DNA from: Monocercomonoides exilis
Taxonomy: Eukaryota; Preaxostyla; Oxymonadida; Polymastigidae
Reading direction: 5' to 3'
NCBI GenBank assembly: GCA_001643675.2
Contig: LSRY02000008.1
Location: 1,127,501 to 1,191,500 of the forward strand
DNA: 64,000 nt
Shown piece by piece: positions 33,541 to 44,422 of the stretch. Position numbers and translations under genes: made by a program. The notes below the pieces were generated by a model. It had not been told where the DNA came from and did not search any database. It saw nothing but the letters and a program-made list of their open reading frames with translations. The stretch's first letter is position 1. Each line of letters begins with the position of its first letter.

Positions 33541-34475
33541 TTGTTTGATTTTGATGATAACAGCCACAAATTTGAGTGGTGCGAATGGAATGATTCAAAT
33601 GGTGAATCATTGCCAGGAGGTGCTCTGAAAGTCAACTGCACAAACGCAAATCTCGACATCATTTCTTGTTCATTCATCAATTGCTCATGTAATTGGGATG
33701 GCGGAGCAACACGTTGCGATTACCTGTTGAAAATTGAAGCCACAAAATCGAAATTTCACAAGCTGTTCTTCATTACACGGAGGAGCAATTTGTGTAGATG
33801 AACAGCAATCATCTTCCGTTTGTTCATTTTCTGATAACAAAGCAGAAAATTGTTCATTCACAGGTAATGGATACAGTGGCGGGGCATTATCCTGTGATAG
33901 TTTGTTGAAAATCAACATGACAAAATCGAAATTTCACAAGTTGTTCGGCTGCTCATGGAGGAGCGGTCACTTCATGGCATCCACAATCAAATGCCGTTTG
34001 GACATTCCAAGATAACAGAGTGGAAAGTTGTTCAATCACAAACTGGTGCGGAACTGGTTGGTTTTTTGCTATTGGCACCTTATCTTCAAACGGTCAATTT
34101 TTGTTTTCTGAATGAAAGTGTATTTCAAATTCTGGTGGAGATTCTGCTGGTGCTCTAGCATTCAATGATCCTCCAAGCAACAAATCAAATCAATTTTTGG
34201 TCAATGATTTCCATTTTATAAACAAAAAAGTTGAAAATCCAACTACATATGGAGGTGCTGCGCTTTGCTGTGCAAGAACATATGATTGGATTAATGAAGA
34301 AAAATTCATCACTTTCTGTTTCTTCGATGGCAACACTGCCAAAAACGGAAGAGGAAACGATGTGTTCTTCAGTGGCAATGCAATCACCCAATCTCCGTTT
34401 GAGAATTGTGGATCAACAACCCCAACACAAAGAGTGTGGAATAAAAATAAAGCTGAAAACGCTGGTAAAAAATGA
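33541..34475 (+). pseudogene. Second-type beta-helix protein, frameshifted
   Basis: Three frames in succession (33541-33760, about 33760-33935, about 33945-34475) encode one continuous homologous pattern. The repeats combine ISCSFINCSCNWDGGA-like rungs with LLKIxxTKSKFHK, followed by C-x-x-x-HGGA. Both frame changes occur just after KFHK, and a TGA lies at 34113-34115 (after FLFSE). The final 120 residues (YGGAALCCAR, FITFCFFDGNTAKN) are uninterrupted to TGA. Cys pairs and GGA turns mark a parallel beta-helix protein distinct from the family at 22-31 kb. No signal peptide, TM segment or kinase tail is seen, so this is a fragment. Shared frameshift positions suggest repeat-associated slippage or sequencing error in short homopolymers. 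Confidence 0.6.
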
Positions 34476-34704
34476 CCGAGTCTAGCTTTTCTTTCCAAAT
34501 TCTCCAAATACAATGCATTTCTTGTTTCCGTCTCTAATTTTTGCTTTCTTTATCATCGCCTCTCATCTCGTTCCTTCTTTTCTCTCTTTTTTGCCATAAC
34601 TTTTGATTTCTCCTGTAATTCAACGTTTTGTCTTCTTTGTTGTTCCGCTTTTCAATTTTTCCCGCTTCTCAAGCATCCTCCTTTTCTTATCCAAATAATC
34701 TCTT
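34476..34704. other. Pyrimidine-rich spacer
   Basis: No gene supported; T/C-rich on the + strand. Confidence 0.4.
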
Positions 34705-35145
34705 TTGTGCTGTTCAACCTTCCTTCTCTTCTCAAATTTAATTTCCAACTCATATTTGAAATTCATTCATCTTCTTCCTTTCATTCAAAAAATATCTTAC
34801 ATTATCTCTATTCTATTTCCTTTCCAGTTCTCCTCTCAAAACACGCTCTTCATTCTCTTTCTCTTTCTCTTTCTCCTCTTCTTTCATTCTTCTTCTTCTC
34901 ATTTTAATTTATATAATTTCCTTCATCTGCAAATTTTCTTCTTACTCTTTATTTCTCTCTTAATCTCTGATGATGAAACAGATCATGAAGAAATTCATTC
35001 TGTTGAAGTGAATGAAAAAGAAAAAGAAGAAAAAGAAGAAGAAGAAGAAGAAGAAGAAGAAGAAGAAGAAGAAGAATTAAATGATAAAGAAGAAAAATTA
35101 ACAGAAGAAGAAGGAGGAGGAGAAAGAGAAGAAGAAGCTGTGTGA
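34705..35145 (+). CDS. Hydrophobic N-terminus plus Glu-rich frame, doubtful
   Basis: 146 codons: a Phe/Leu/Ser-rich first two-thirds from T/C-rich DNA, then an acidic stretch (DDETDHEEIHSVEVNEKEK) and a poly-Glu run encoded by (GAA)n at about 35026-35075. After the TGA (35143-35145) the same frame continues for another 20 acidic codons. The composition switch matches that at 31.4-33.1 kb. It may be non-coding. Confidence 0.2.
   Translation: MCCSTFLLFSNLISNSYLKFIHLLPFIQKISYIISILFPFQFSSQNTLFILFLFLFLLFFHSSSSHFNLYNFLHLQIFFLLFISLLISDDETDHEEIHSVEVNEKEKEEKEEEEEEEEEEEEEELNDKEEKLTEEEGGGEREEEAV
35026..35080 (+). repeat. (GAA)n tract
   Basis: Uninterrupted GAA repeats preceded by T/C-rich DNA, the second purine/pyrimidine switch of this region. 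Confidence 0.85.
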
Positions 35146-35632
35146 AATGTTGTTGATATATTTGAAGAAGAAGAAGAAGAAGAAGATGGTAATGATGAAT
35201 GGATTGAATGAGATTATTAATTGTTGAAAATTGAGAAGATGAGAGACAATGAATATCAACGGAGAAATTCATTGAAACTCTTTTCTTCAGGATTTTGTCT
35301 TCTGGCAAATAATATCCTTTGAATTCATAACAATTTCAATTTGATTCTTCCTCTCTCTCCAACAAAAAATATGAAATATTGAGCGATCCCTTTTTCATTC
35401 CATCTCTTCTTCTTTCACTTCCCCTTTTTTCACAAAAAAATCTTCTTTCCTCAAAAATAATCTTTGCCAAAGCCCAACTCCAGGCATCTTCGAAATTTCT
35501 TGAATTTCATCTGTCTGTCCTATTTTTCCTTCAGTGGTTTTCTCTTTCTTCTTCAAAGCCATCCAATCCTTCGCTCCTTCAACATCCTGAATGAAAAATT
35601 AATAATCACTTCAAAAAAATAACAACAAACCT

Positions 35633-35914
35633 TCAGAACCTGTGTTCAAGCCAATGTCCATATTTTATCCTATTGGCAACTGTTTTCTTCAATTCAATTT
35701 CATTATTCCTTCCTTTTTTCAAATATTTCAGCCTGATTCTCCATTTATTTTTTTCCAATAGTCGTATTTCCCTCGAATGTTTCGATTTCTGCACCTTCTG
35801 ATAAATGTGAGATTCGTGTTGTTTGTTCATTAAATTATTCATATTTCTTCGCTTTGGAAAGGATACAGATGGAAATATCTTCACAACAAATAGAACAACA
35901 AAAAGTACATGCAC
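35633..35914 (-). CDS. 93-codon frame with signal-peptide-like start
   Basis: It begins MHVLFVVLFVVKIFPSVSFP, a short hydrophobic start, followed by a basic Lys/Arg/Asn-rich body. The first 60 nt are very similar to the start of the degenerate gene at 48080 (-) and 63348 (+), where the start reads MYVFYIVLYVVKIFPSV. Conservation of the hydrophobic start across otherwise different downstream sequence suggests a shared secretion-signal exon or gene family. The body is not recognised, and the gene may be truncated or lack further exons. Confidence 0.35.
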   Translation of the reverse strand: MHVLFVVLFVVKIFPSVSFPKRRNMNNLMNKQHESHIYQKVQKSKHSREIRLLEKNKWRIRLKYLKKGRNNEIELKKTVANRIKYGHWLEHRF

Positions 35915-36493
35915 AATGTCTTTTGTGTCATTAATAAAACTGTTGAATTTCGCCGGTTAATCAATCTCCAAAAATCATGTGGTAAAATTTCAAAACCGAT
36001 GCATTACCATCATTGTCTGGCTCTTCCACAAGAATTAATATTCCAAGTTCAATAGGTAATGTTCATTCACGGATTTCTCAATCGGTGCATGAATATTTTC
36101 GATTCTTGAATGATAAATGATCAAAAAATCCATAACATACAATTTTATTGATCGGTTTAATTGGAATTTTGTAGAACTTTGACAAAATCTTTTTCTTTTA
36201 CTGTATGATGTCTATGCAAATATATTGAAACTTTTTTGAGCTTTTTTTGTTTTTCATGCATTTCTTCTGACAAAATAATTGCTTGTCAAATATGAACATT
36301 CAAACGCCATTTTTTTGAATTCAATACTATTTTTTTAAGATGCAGAGAAAAATCATTTACAGCAAATTTGATGGTTTGCAGATATTGTTGAACTTGAATT
36401 CTTGTTTATAAAAAATTTTTTATATGAAATTTAGAATTATTATCTGAACTTGAGAAATGCAATGAAGAAGAACAGAAAAAGAAAATCGAAGAG
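35915..36493. other. AT-rich interval
   Basis: No gene supported, although an open, charged stretch begins near 36440, just before the next entry. Confidence 0.4.
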
Positions 36494-37137
36494 ATGAATG
36501 AAATAATTGATAGAATGGAGAAAGAAGAATTTATATTTGTTTTTTCAGAAAAACTGTTCAACAAAATCAACAAAATGATTGAAATAAAGAAACTATCAAT
36601 AGAAAATGCAATTTTGTTGCTAAAGATAGCATTGATGAAGCAATTTCCTATGAGCTTCGTTTTGGGAGTGGCATTCCAAAAGAATTGGAAGATTTGATTG
36701 AAAAAACAAAAAAAATTCAAAAAATTGAAAAAATTGAGAATCAGAAACAAAAAGGAAAAAAATGAAGAATCGAAACAGAAGAAGAAGAGCTTCTGTTTGC
36801 AAGATGGTTTGATTCAATGAATTGAATTTCATTTTCGGAGGAATATGAAATTGAACAATGTGTTGGAGTTATTAGCAGATTTGCAAGGCTGTTTCGAGAA
36901 GCAAATGAAAATTTCAGAGAAATTTATTATCAGTGTATAAATCTATTAGGAAAAATAGCAGGAAAATATTATGTGACGTTTGATAGAATACTGAAAGGGA
37001 AGGCATTTGAAACTGTTTTTGAGGACATTCAGCAACCAACATTTGAAAATAGAGTCGCATTTGATTGCTTGCATTTTTTTAGATTTTTTGCATGGTGAAT
37101 GAAAAGAAAGGATAAAAACGAAGGGAAAATGAATAGT
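36494..37137 (+). pseudogene. Interrupted gene, 5' part (before transposon)
   Basis: 36494 to about 36610 encodes a helical Glu/Lys/Ile-rich segment. From 36619 the next frame continues to 37137 with TGA at 36763-36765, 36823-36825 and 37096-37098. Between the stops the translation is very protein-like: AISYELRFGSGIPKELEDLI, LLFARWFDSMN, FREIYYQCINLLGKIAGKYY and AFDCLHFFRFFAW. At 37137 the codon phase is complete and the 1.24-kb element begins; the frame resumes at 38382 when the element is left out. Family unknown. The protein was probably an alpha-helical intracellular one. Confidence 0.5.
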
Positions 37138-38381
37138 GTCAGCTTTTTAATGGGACTTTTTTTTTTATTGGCACTTTTTTTATTTTCGACAACAAAAAGC
37201 TGAAAAGTGTAAAGTGACTTTCAGCATTTGGATAACCGATTTTAACAAAGTTTATTCAATTTATTACCGGTTTGTTTTTTAATTTTTGTTTATTATTTAA
37301 CGAGATATTACGTTTTTTTGATAAATTTGAATTGGTTTTTCCCACTCAACCAAGCATTTCCAGAAAATGAAAAACACTGTTTTCAAAAGCACTAACTTTT
37401 ATCTAACTGTTTTTTAATTCTTTTTTTTGGCAAACAATTTTTTCTTGATTTTTTCACATTTCAAATTTTCATCAACATGCTAACATAAAACTGATTATTT
37501 CTTTATTAATATAATGAAATGAAAAAAATAAAAATATGATATGAAAAACAAACACTTTCATACAGATATCGCACAAAATACCGGACATCGCACAAAATAC
37601 CGGACAAGATCGATATCTCAATAACTGCAAGAGGAAGAATTCTGACAATTTTCCTCAAAATATATCTCTTCAATACAAACTCAATTGATAAATGTGACTT
37701 TCTAAACAGCTTCATTTGTGCTCAGAAAAATTAATTATTCAAATCTTGAGAAACTCAAAATCCAGTTTCTCCGAAATTTCTTCAAAATAATTTTTATGAG
37801 CACAAATGAAGCTGTTTAGAAAGTCACATTTATCAATTGAGTTTGTATTGAAGAGATATATTTTGAGGAAAATTGTCAGAATTCTTCCTCTTGCAGTTAT
37901 TGAGATATCGATCTTGTCCGGTATTTTGTGCGATGTCCGGTATTTTGTGCGATATCTGTATGAAAGTGTTTGTTTTTCATATCATATTTTTATTTTTTTC
38001 ATTTCATTATATTAATAAAGAAATAATCAGTTTTATGTTAGCATGTTGATGAAAATTTGAAATGTGAAAAAATCAAGAAAAAAGTGTTTGTGAAAAAAAG
38101 ATTTTAAAGATTAATAGTTCGAAGCAAATGCTATATAAAACATGTCCCCAATTTCTTGAGCGATTCCCAGCTGGCTAGAAAAAGTCCTTTGAAATTAAAC
38201 AAAAAACGAAATCTCTCGATGTGTTATAAGTTAAAATATAAAAACAAACTGCAAATAAATAGAACAAAACTTGTTAAAAAGGATTTTTCAAATGCTGAAA
38301 ACTACTTCTCATTTCTCAGAATTTTGCAAGCAAAAACAAAAAAAGTTCCAATTACGGAAAAAGTCCCATTAAAAAGCTGAC
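37138..38381. mobile_element. 1.24-kb foldback-type DNA element
   Basis: Terminal inverted repeats start GTCAGCTTTTTAATGGGACT and are identical for 24 nt, then similar for about 20 more (ATTGGCAC versus ATTGGAAC followed by T-runs). The interior holds a near-perfect palindrome (37441-38080). The only open frames are the mirrored 69-codon hydrophobic ones, so it is non-autonomous. The left and right flanks (AATAGT and CCTAAA) show no clear target duplication. The ends could alternatively extend to TAG...CTA, four bases further out on each side. Confidence 0.75.
37441..38080. repeat. Internal palindrome of the foldback element
   Basis: Arms of about 280 nt are related by reverse complement around a loop of roughly 80 nt (37718-37803). 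A tandem pair of CACAAAATACCGGACA-like units lies at 37571-37607 and is mirrored in the other arm. Such arms could extrude a long hairpin. Confidence 0.85.
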
Positions 38382-38594
38382 CCTAAAACTAATTGGTCGG
38401 AGAATGACCGCTTCGAAATGGAAAAACCAAAAAGAACAGAATTGAAAAGAAAAATAATTGAAAAAATGGAAGAAGAAGGATACGAAGATATCGTTCCAAG
38501 CTTTCATGAACTTATTGATTTTTTGAACGGAGATTTCCATCCTTTTTTTGTCGTTGGATATTTCAGATTATTTTGTTTATGTTTTGTGAAATGA
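38382..38594 (+). pseudogene. Interrupted gene, 3' part (after transposon)
   Basis: 71 codons: PKTNWSENDRFEMEKPKRTE at the start, EEGYEDIVPSFHELIDFLNG in the middle, and an end FCLCFVK-TGA. The first base after the element is the first base of a codon, and the left part ends at a codon boundary, so the two parts form one frame without the element. The acidic/basic helical composition resembles the 5' part. Family unknown. Confidence 0.5.
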
Positions 38595-40906
38595 AACTCT
38601 TTGAATATTTTTTGAACTCAAAAATGATTTCTTTCTTTCTTTCTTTCTTCATTTCACATTTCAACAAACAATTATGTTATTTTGAAAATGATTATTTATC
38701 AAAACTTCGAAATGGAGCAAAACAATTTTAAAAAAAGGAAAAAGAAGAACAAAATCACACAAAAAAGGATAAACATTTTTGAATCAAAAAATAATCAACA
38801 GGCAATTTCAATCAGATTTTCCAAATATTTAGAGAAGAAGAAGAAATAAAGTTGCTGTTGAAGATGGCCTCATATTCCAAAAAATGCTGCAATCAAATAG
38901 AACCAATGAAGGCAGGGGAAGGATGTTCATCATTGATTGAATGGCAAATGACAGTCTCGTTGTCTTTTCATATCGTTTCTTTGGTAGAGTTTCTCCACTG
39001 AGGCTGAAATAGGTGGTTGAGCAATGAATGTGGTGAAGAAACATGTAGAATTTCTTTGTAGAAGGACAATAATATGCTTGGAAGAAAATCATGTTCTGAG
39101 GCTCCAACAACGCTTCTTTGGAGAGAACGGAGAATTATTCAAAAGGATCAGTGAAAAATCATCAAGACTCAATCTGCAAAAAGGCTTGCGAAAAGCTTCA
39201 TCAGCTCAATCCATGATACGAATTGTTGCATTTTGCTCATTTTTGGAGACAAACAAATCGCTCTGTTCAAGTCAATGGAGAAATTGTGACAAGCAACCAA
39301 AAAATCGTCATCGGCTCAAGTCGGCAAAGGCATTGAAGAGAAAATATCCGATATATGCGAGGCCGTGTAACAATGCTCCGAGTATTCTCACTCCACGTGG
39401 TTTGTGAGAGATTCGGTTCCGCATTGTTTTGTAAAAAAAAAATAATAAATTCAAATTCAGCATCGGTTGTCGTCCAAAAAAAATAGTGCATGAATTCCAT
39501 GTGGCAGGATTCATGTTTGGCAACATGCAACCGGTATTTCGAGCAATCGCACTCAATCTTGAATGTTCATGAAAACATCTCGTTTCTTGTCGTTTCCCCT
39601 CCTTTCACACAAAATACAAATTGGAAAGATTCCGTGAAGCTGCTCATGCGCCAGACTCTGTTGGCGGACGCCCAGTAACTGCGAGTGTCTTTTTGTGGAA
39701 CAACTGCGGAAACAATGAGAATGAGGAAAGTTGGTGATTTAGATGCAAAACTGTTCATTGTTCGTGCCAAAAAAGACATGTCATTTTCGGTAATGAAGCA
39801 CCTGGCGAGCCTCTCCATTCTGCTCGCGATGTCACATCGTTGCTCAAGAAGTATTCGGTGTTTCTGGAGAAAAAAAATAAGTTTTGTTCTCACCAAATCA
39901 CATTCCAACTTATATTTCGATCAATAAATTCGAAAAAAATGATTCATTCCACTTGAGTTGAACAAAAAAATAAAGATAATAAATTATTTTTTTTTGTGAT
40001 TGTTGTTGATTGTTGTTTGGTTGCAAAAAGCGAGATTTGAATTGGTTTCTTTTGGGGAAAAAAATATGTTTGAAAAATACGAAATATTTATCATTTCAAG
40101 GAATTTGGACAAGAAAACAGTGCATCCACGAACAATGATATCAAAAACTCTTTGTCTGACTATTTTGTTGATTTGAACAAAAAAAATCATATTTTTCATT
40201 TTTTGATTTGAAAGTATAACAGTGATTCAGAAAATAAAACATTCTTCAAAAAGAAGAATAAAATGATTTGAATTAAAAAGGCAAAATCTATTTGATTTGA
40301 ATGATTCATTGAACCGAGAACATATTTCCTGATAAAAATCCATTAGAAATTGAAATTTTGTACTCCGCCGAGTTCAGTCGAATTATCTCTTCAAGGTTGA
40401 AGCACTTTTTCATTTCAGTCAATGATATGGAGAATGAATGTCTGCCATAAATGGGGGAAAAGTGTGAAACTTCAATCGATTGCAATAAAAAAATACGAAT
40501 TGTGAATGAATTTTTTGTTTTCAATAAAAATACACTTAAAATAAAAATTGTTTGAAAAACACATATTTCTTGTTTCCAAACAATATTTTATCACAGTTCA
40601 TGTATTTAATAACAAACATGAAAAAGAAATTTATTCATAATTTCCAGCCAGAATGTTGAATTTATTTGGAGAAAAGAAGTTATGATGAATTGTGCAGAAA
40701 ATGTTTGAAAAACGAAAATTTTCCTGTATTCGGATATTTGTTTTGCACCTGAACTGATGACTGGAAATATTGGTGATTTCAACAAAAATGATTGTTTCAC
40801 AGAAAATGAAGATTTCCTTTGAAGGACTCAACACACATTCACCCATTTGTTATTCAAAAGAAAAAGTCAAACCAAACAGATTAATTCTTTTCATAATTTG
40901 GAGTGT
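38595..40906. other. AT-rich interval with one ambiguous frame
   Basis: A + strand frame at 39024-39407 (127 codons, basic; LRLQQRFFGENGELFKRISE) is open. The other + frames there also have protein-like stretches with one or two stops, and the - strand is open over 39567-39908 (113 codons). I cannot choose between them. The rest is AT-rich with no supported feature. Confidence 0.3.
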
Positions 40907-41161
40907 GGGTGATTCTTTTTGATTTCATATTTTTCCTATCAAAATTTTCGAATTAACAATTTGTCGCAAACACTTAGAAATCTATCATATGTTTATATTG
41001 AAATCTTCAATGTGCTTCTCTATCTTTCTGTGATCACATGCATTTGGAAGATAATAATTTGAAAACATATTACGCTTTTTTGAAAATTCTTTTGCAAATA
41101 ACTGCGAATCAGAAAATTACACATACTCCAAAAAATGTCATGATTTTAAAAATAATCATCC
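40907..41161. mobile_element. MITE-like element, about 255 bp
   Basis: The left end GGGTGATTCTTTTTGATTTC and the right end (ATGATTTTAAAAATAATCAT then CC) form imperfect inverted repeats of the same type as the 259-bp insertion at 12776-13034, and the lengths nearly agree. The interior is AT-rich and non-coding, with only weak similarity to the other copy. Confidence 0.55.
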
Positions 41162-41340
41162 ATATTCTCATTTGAATGCTTTCCTCAATTTCATCGTTTA
41201 TGTTTTAATTGAACCCTTGTGTTTCAGTTGAGCATTCGAAAAGCAGTGAAAAAAAGCAAAAACACTCAATACATAAAAATAATCTCAAACAAATCACAGA
41301 AAACATTTTCAACTCAATGAAAGATTCAGCCAGGTTTTTT

Positions 41341-41366
41341 GGGTGATTATTTTTGAAATCATGATT
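41341..41366 (+). repeat. Solo MITE-type end
   Basis: GGGTGATTATTTTTGAAATC followed by ATGATT matches the family terminus exactly over 20 nt, with no partner end recognised downstream. Confidence 0.5.
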
Positions 41367-42269
41367 CTCATCCTGGATTGTCATTCAACAAAAATAACTC
41401 AATTCGAATGAATCCTCATCATTTCTTTTTGCTGAATGTTTTTATTAAAAGTTATTCTATTATGGACATAACTCAATAGATGATTTGAAAAAAAAAAAGA
41501 AAAAAAACGTTGGAAATATTTATTTTTCAAAAACAAAGTGATGAAATCTCATGAAGTCTGTAACAATAATTTTTATTCTGAAAATGTTTCAATATTTCAT
41601 TCTGTAGTTTTATCTTTTGTTATTTTTTTTCGTCCTTCTTTGAATTTACGTGTTTAAAAAATTTAAGAAACAAGAAACAAGTTTATAACTTTATTTTTTC
41701 CCATTGAAAACAGGAATAATTCATTGAAATATCTCTTCTTTGATAAAAAAAGGAATGAAAGATCACATTTGAAAATTCAATAAAACAAAAGAATAAAAAG
41801 AATAAAAAGGATAATGATTTAAACAAAAATACAAGAAATGAGATTATTCTGTTGAAGATGAACAAGATTATTTGACAAAGAATTCCAATCACATGCCTAT
41901 GTGTAATATTCACAAGATGATGAACATTTCATGAAAAAGAATAACTTGGGATATTTCTTTTTCAACAATCTTCTCTCTTTTCTTGAACTCAAAAAAAAGA
42001 CATTGAAGAGGTTTTTCTTCTTTCCTTCCTTTTTCATTTATTCTTAAAAATAACAAATATTTGAATTTTTGAAAAATTATTTCTTTTTTCTATCAAACAG
42101 AAAAATCCATAAAAATTATAATGAAATGAAAACAATATGCATCTGAAAACAAAACTCCAAATATTTAAATAAAAGAAATGTGCAAATCAAATCTTTTTTG
42201 TAATAAATATGTGTATTTTTTATTTAATATTTTACTCCATTTCTCATTTGACTAATTTGCTTCTAAACT
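41367..42269. other. AT-rich interval
   Basis: No gene supported. A - strand frame at 41683-41913 begins MNITHRHVIGILCQIILFIF and is hydrophobic, but it sits in A/T-biased DNA. Confidence 0.4.
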
Positions 42270-44099
42270 CTATGAAAATATTACACTTCCATCAGATACC
42301 ACAACCACATTCGGCGAAGGACTTAAATTTGAGTTGCAATCAATTTTCATGTGCAATAAACCAAGGTGACCTGTTGAAACACTGAATAGCGTTCCTACCG
42401 ATGAAAGTGCTCCTGTTCCAATTGAACTCTTATCTTTGCCTCTCCCAATGACTGAAATCTTCTTCTCTCCAATATCAACTGTTGTTGTCTCGCTTGTGTG
42501 ATTCCCTTCCATCAGCGTGACTGATGAGCTCAGCTCTTCCAAGCCCGTCTCCACTGCATGTCCCACCGTCTGGCATGGAGCCGATTCGCCCATTCCACAC
42601 AGCCCACTCGAGTCGCTTCCATTTACCCCCACAAACAGAACCTTTGTCCAACCCTTCAGCCACACCTTTTTTGATGTTTGGTTATATGACCAAGCTTTTG
42701 CACTTGCATAATTGTATGCATAGCACACTCTCTGGTCATCTGTGTTTGTTGTGTAACACTCTTTGAACGGATTTCCTGTGCTCAAAAAAACATTGTTATA
42801 ATCTGCAAATTCTAAATCATGCCCATATGGATTGGATGCATCCCTGCATTTGCATTCATGAAAGAAAAGGAAAAAACAATAAATCTTATCATCTGGTGCA
42901 TTTTGTCTATCTGGATTAAAATGAAACCCTCCTCCATATCTCATTGCAGAGCATGAGATAAATTGAACGCTCCTCATTTTGAACTGGGGAACAATATTGA
43001 AACAGCACATGCCCCCACCGCAATCACCAGAAATTGTACAAGAAGAAAAGCTACAGTCAAACACACACGCGCTCTCTCCACCTCCATTCTCATCTCTAAC
43101 ACATCCTGTTCCTGAAACCTGAAAATTATCCAATCTCAACCCCCCTCCTTCTCTGTTTGCTTTACAATTCTGGAAGTCACATCTGCTGATCCGAACACAT
43201 GTTGAAATTCCATATGCATACATTCCTCCTCCATATTGATTTTGTGCTGTACAGGCATTGAACACATTATTTTCGATACGCACAGATTTGATTGTATGAC
43301 ACATAATCCCACCGCCTCTACAATATGCATAACAGTCGTTGAACGCGCAATGAGAAACTGTTAGTTCTCCATTTCCCTTGTTGTACATGTAAATAGCTCC
43401 TCCACTTGACACTCCATCAGTATACGAGTCACTTTCTCCTGTTGTCCTCGATCCGTTCCATTCACACCAAGTGAATGTGTTTGCTCCATTGAATGTTTCA
43501 TTCTGTCTGTCTGGTTTCAATGGAATCTCTGTTGTTCCTTCACATTTAACATTTCTTGTCCGATAACATCCCACAAACGAGGTGTTCGAGACAGTCAAAG
43601 AGGCAAAGGGGTTGTTGAGGGAAGGGACAATCCCGCCATCATATGCATCGCAGACCGATGAAAATGAGCAACTGTTCATAAAACATGTGATTTGTGTTGA
43701 CATTGTGGTTGAAGGTGAGCATGCATCATTTGCTATTGAGATGTTGAAAAATATTAGTTTGAAGAAGGATATAAGGGGAATGGAAGGTGAAGAAAGGAAT
43801 GGGGCAGAAGATGAGATGAGAGATTTGCATATTGAAACGCTTCCTTCTCTTTTAATTTTTTTATCATGCACCTGTTTTGCATCTCCGCGCCATGTAACAG
43901 AATATTTCCAAAAGTCAGATCCTTTCACTATCTCTTCTGCTGCCTCTGAAAACCATGTTGTTAAAAATGGAAAAGCATCTTTTTTCTTCAACTCCGCTGA
44001 ACGGAAACAACATTCCAACATTCTTCCTCCTCTATTTCTTTGATAATCTCTTTTTCTCCCATTTCCATCTTCTGCCTTCTTTCCATATTCCATTCGCAT
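42270..44099 (-). CDS. Truncated beta-helix surface-protein copy, 609 codons
   Basis: From about residue 105 onward it is homologous to residues of about 180-720 of the gene at 22-31 kb: FFNIS, CDAYDGGIVPSLNNP, rungs with GGAIYMYN, GGGIMCHT, GGGMYAYG, and the module start (VGVNGSDSSGLCGMGESAPC). It stops a few codons after VVVSDG, exactly where the full gene goes on, so the remaining modules, TM segment and tail are missing. The N-terminal 100 residues differ from the intact gene. They contain SEAAEEIVKGSDFWKYSVTW, similar in pattern to sequence before other truncated copies. A CAG preceded by TCTTTT about 30 nt upstream may be a 3' splice site. It could be a secreted protein or a silent cassette. 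Confidence 0.7.
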   Translation of the reverse strand: MRMEYGKKAEDGNGRKRDYQRNRGGRMLECCFRSAELKKKDAFPFLTTWFSEAAEEIVKGSDFWKYSVTWRGDAKQVHDKKIKREGSVSICKSLISSSAPFLSSPSIPLISFFKLIFFNISIANDACSPSTTMSTQITCFMNSCSFSSVCDAYDGGIVPSLNNPFASLTVSNTSFVGCYRTRNVKCEGTTEIPLKPDRQNETFNGANTFTWCEWNGSRTTGESDSYTDGVSSGGAIYMYNKGNGELTVSHCAFNDCYAYCRGGGIMCHTIKSVRIENNVFNACTAQNQYGGGMYAYGISTCVRISRCDFQNCKANREGGGLRLDNFQVSGTGCVRDENGGGESACVFDCSFSSCTISGDCGGGMCCFNIVPQFKMRSVQFISCSAMRYGGGFHFNPDRQNAPDDKIYCFFLFFHECKCRDASNPYGHDLEFADYNNVFLSTGNPFKECYTTNTDDQRVCYAYNYASAKAWSYNQTSKKVWLKGWTKVLFVGVNGSDSSGLCGMGESAPCQTVGHAVETGLEELSSSVTLMEGNHTSETTTVDIGEKKISVIGRGKDKSSIGTGALSSVGTLFSVSTGHLGLLHMKIDCNSNLSPSPNVVVVSDGSVIFS

Positions 44100-44422
44100 T
44101 CATTGCTATCAAAGACTTCTGAAAAGACTCTAGCATCAACAGAAAAATAGAAGAGAATAAATGAAAAGGATATTATTGAAATATCAAAAACAAAATAACT
44201 TCAACAAATTAAAAAAAAAATACAATAAAATACAATAAAATACAATGTGGCAATAATTAGAATCTTTTCATAATTAACAATCTTCACACACCTCTTCATC
44301 TTTCGCTTTTCAAGATATTGTTCCTTTCTGTGAACGCACCCGCTGCCACATCTCCATCTTCCATCATTCAATCAACAACATTGCTTCTCTTTTGCTCCAA
44401 AAATTGCTGCTTATTTCCAATC
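44100..44422. other. AT-rich spacer with short tandem repeat
   Basis: It includes about three copies of AATACAATAA-like units at 44219-44248. No gene. Confidence 0.5.

Noticed and set aside
39024-39908. Genes at 39.0-39.9 kb on either strand
   Set aside because: At least two + frames and one - frame look equally protein-like with few stops, so none can be preferred.
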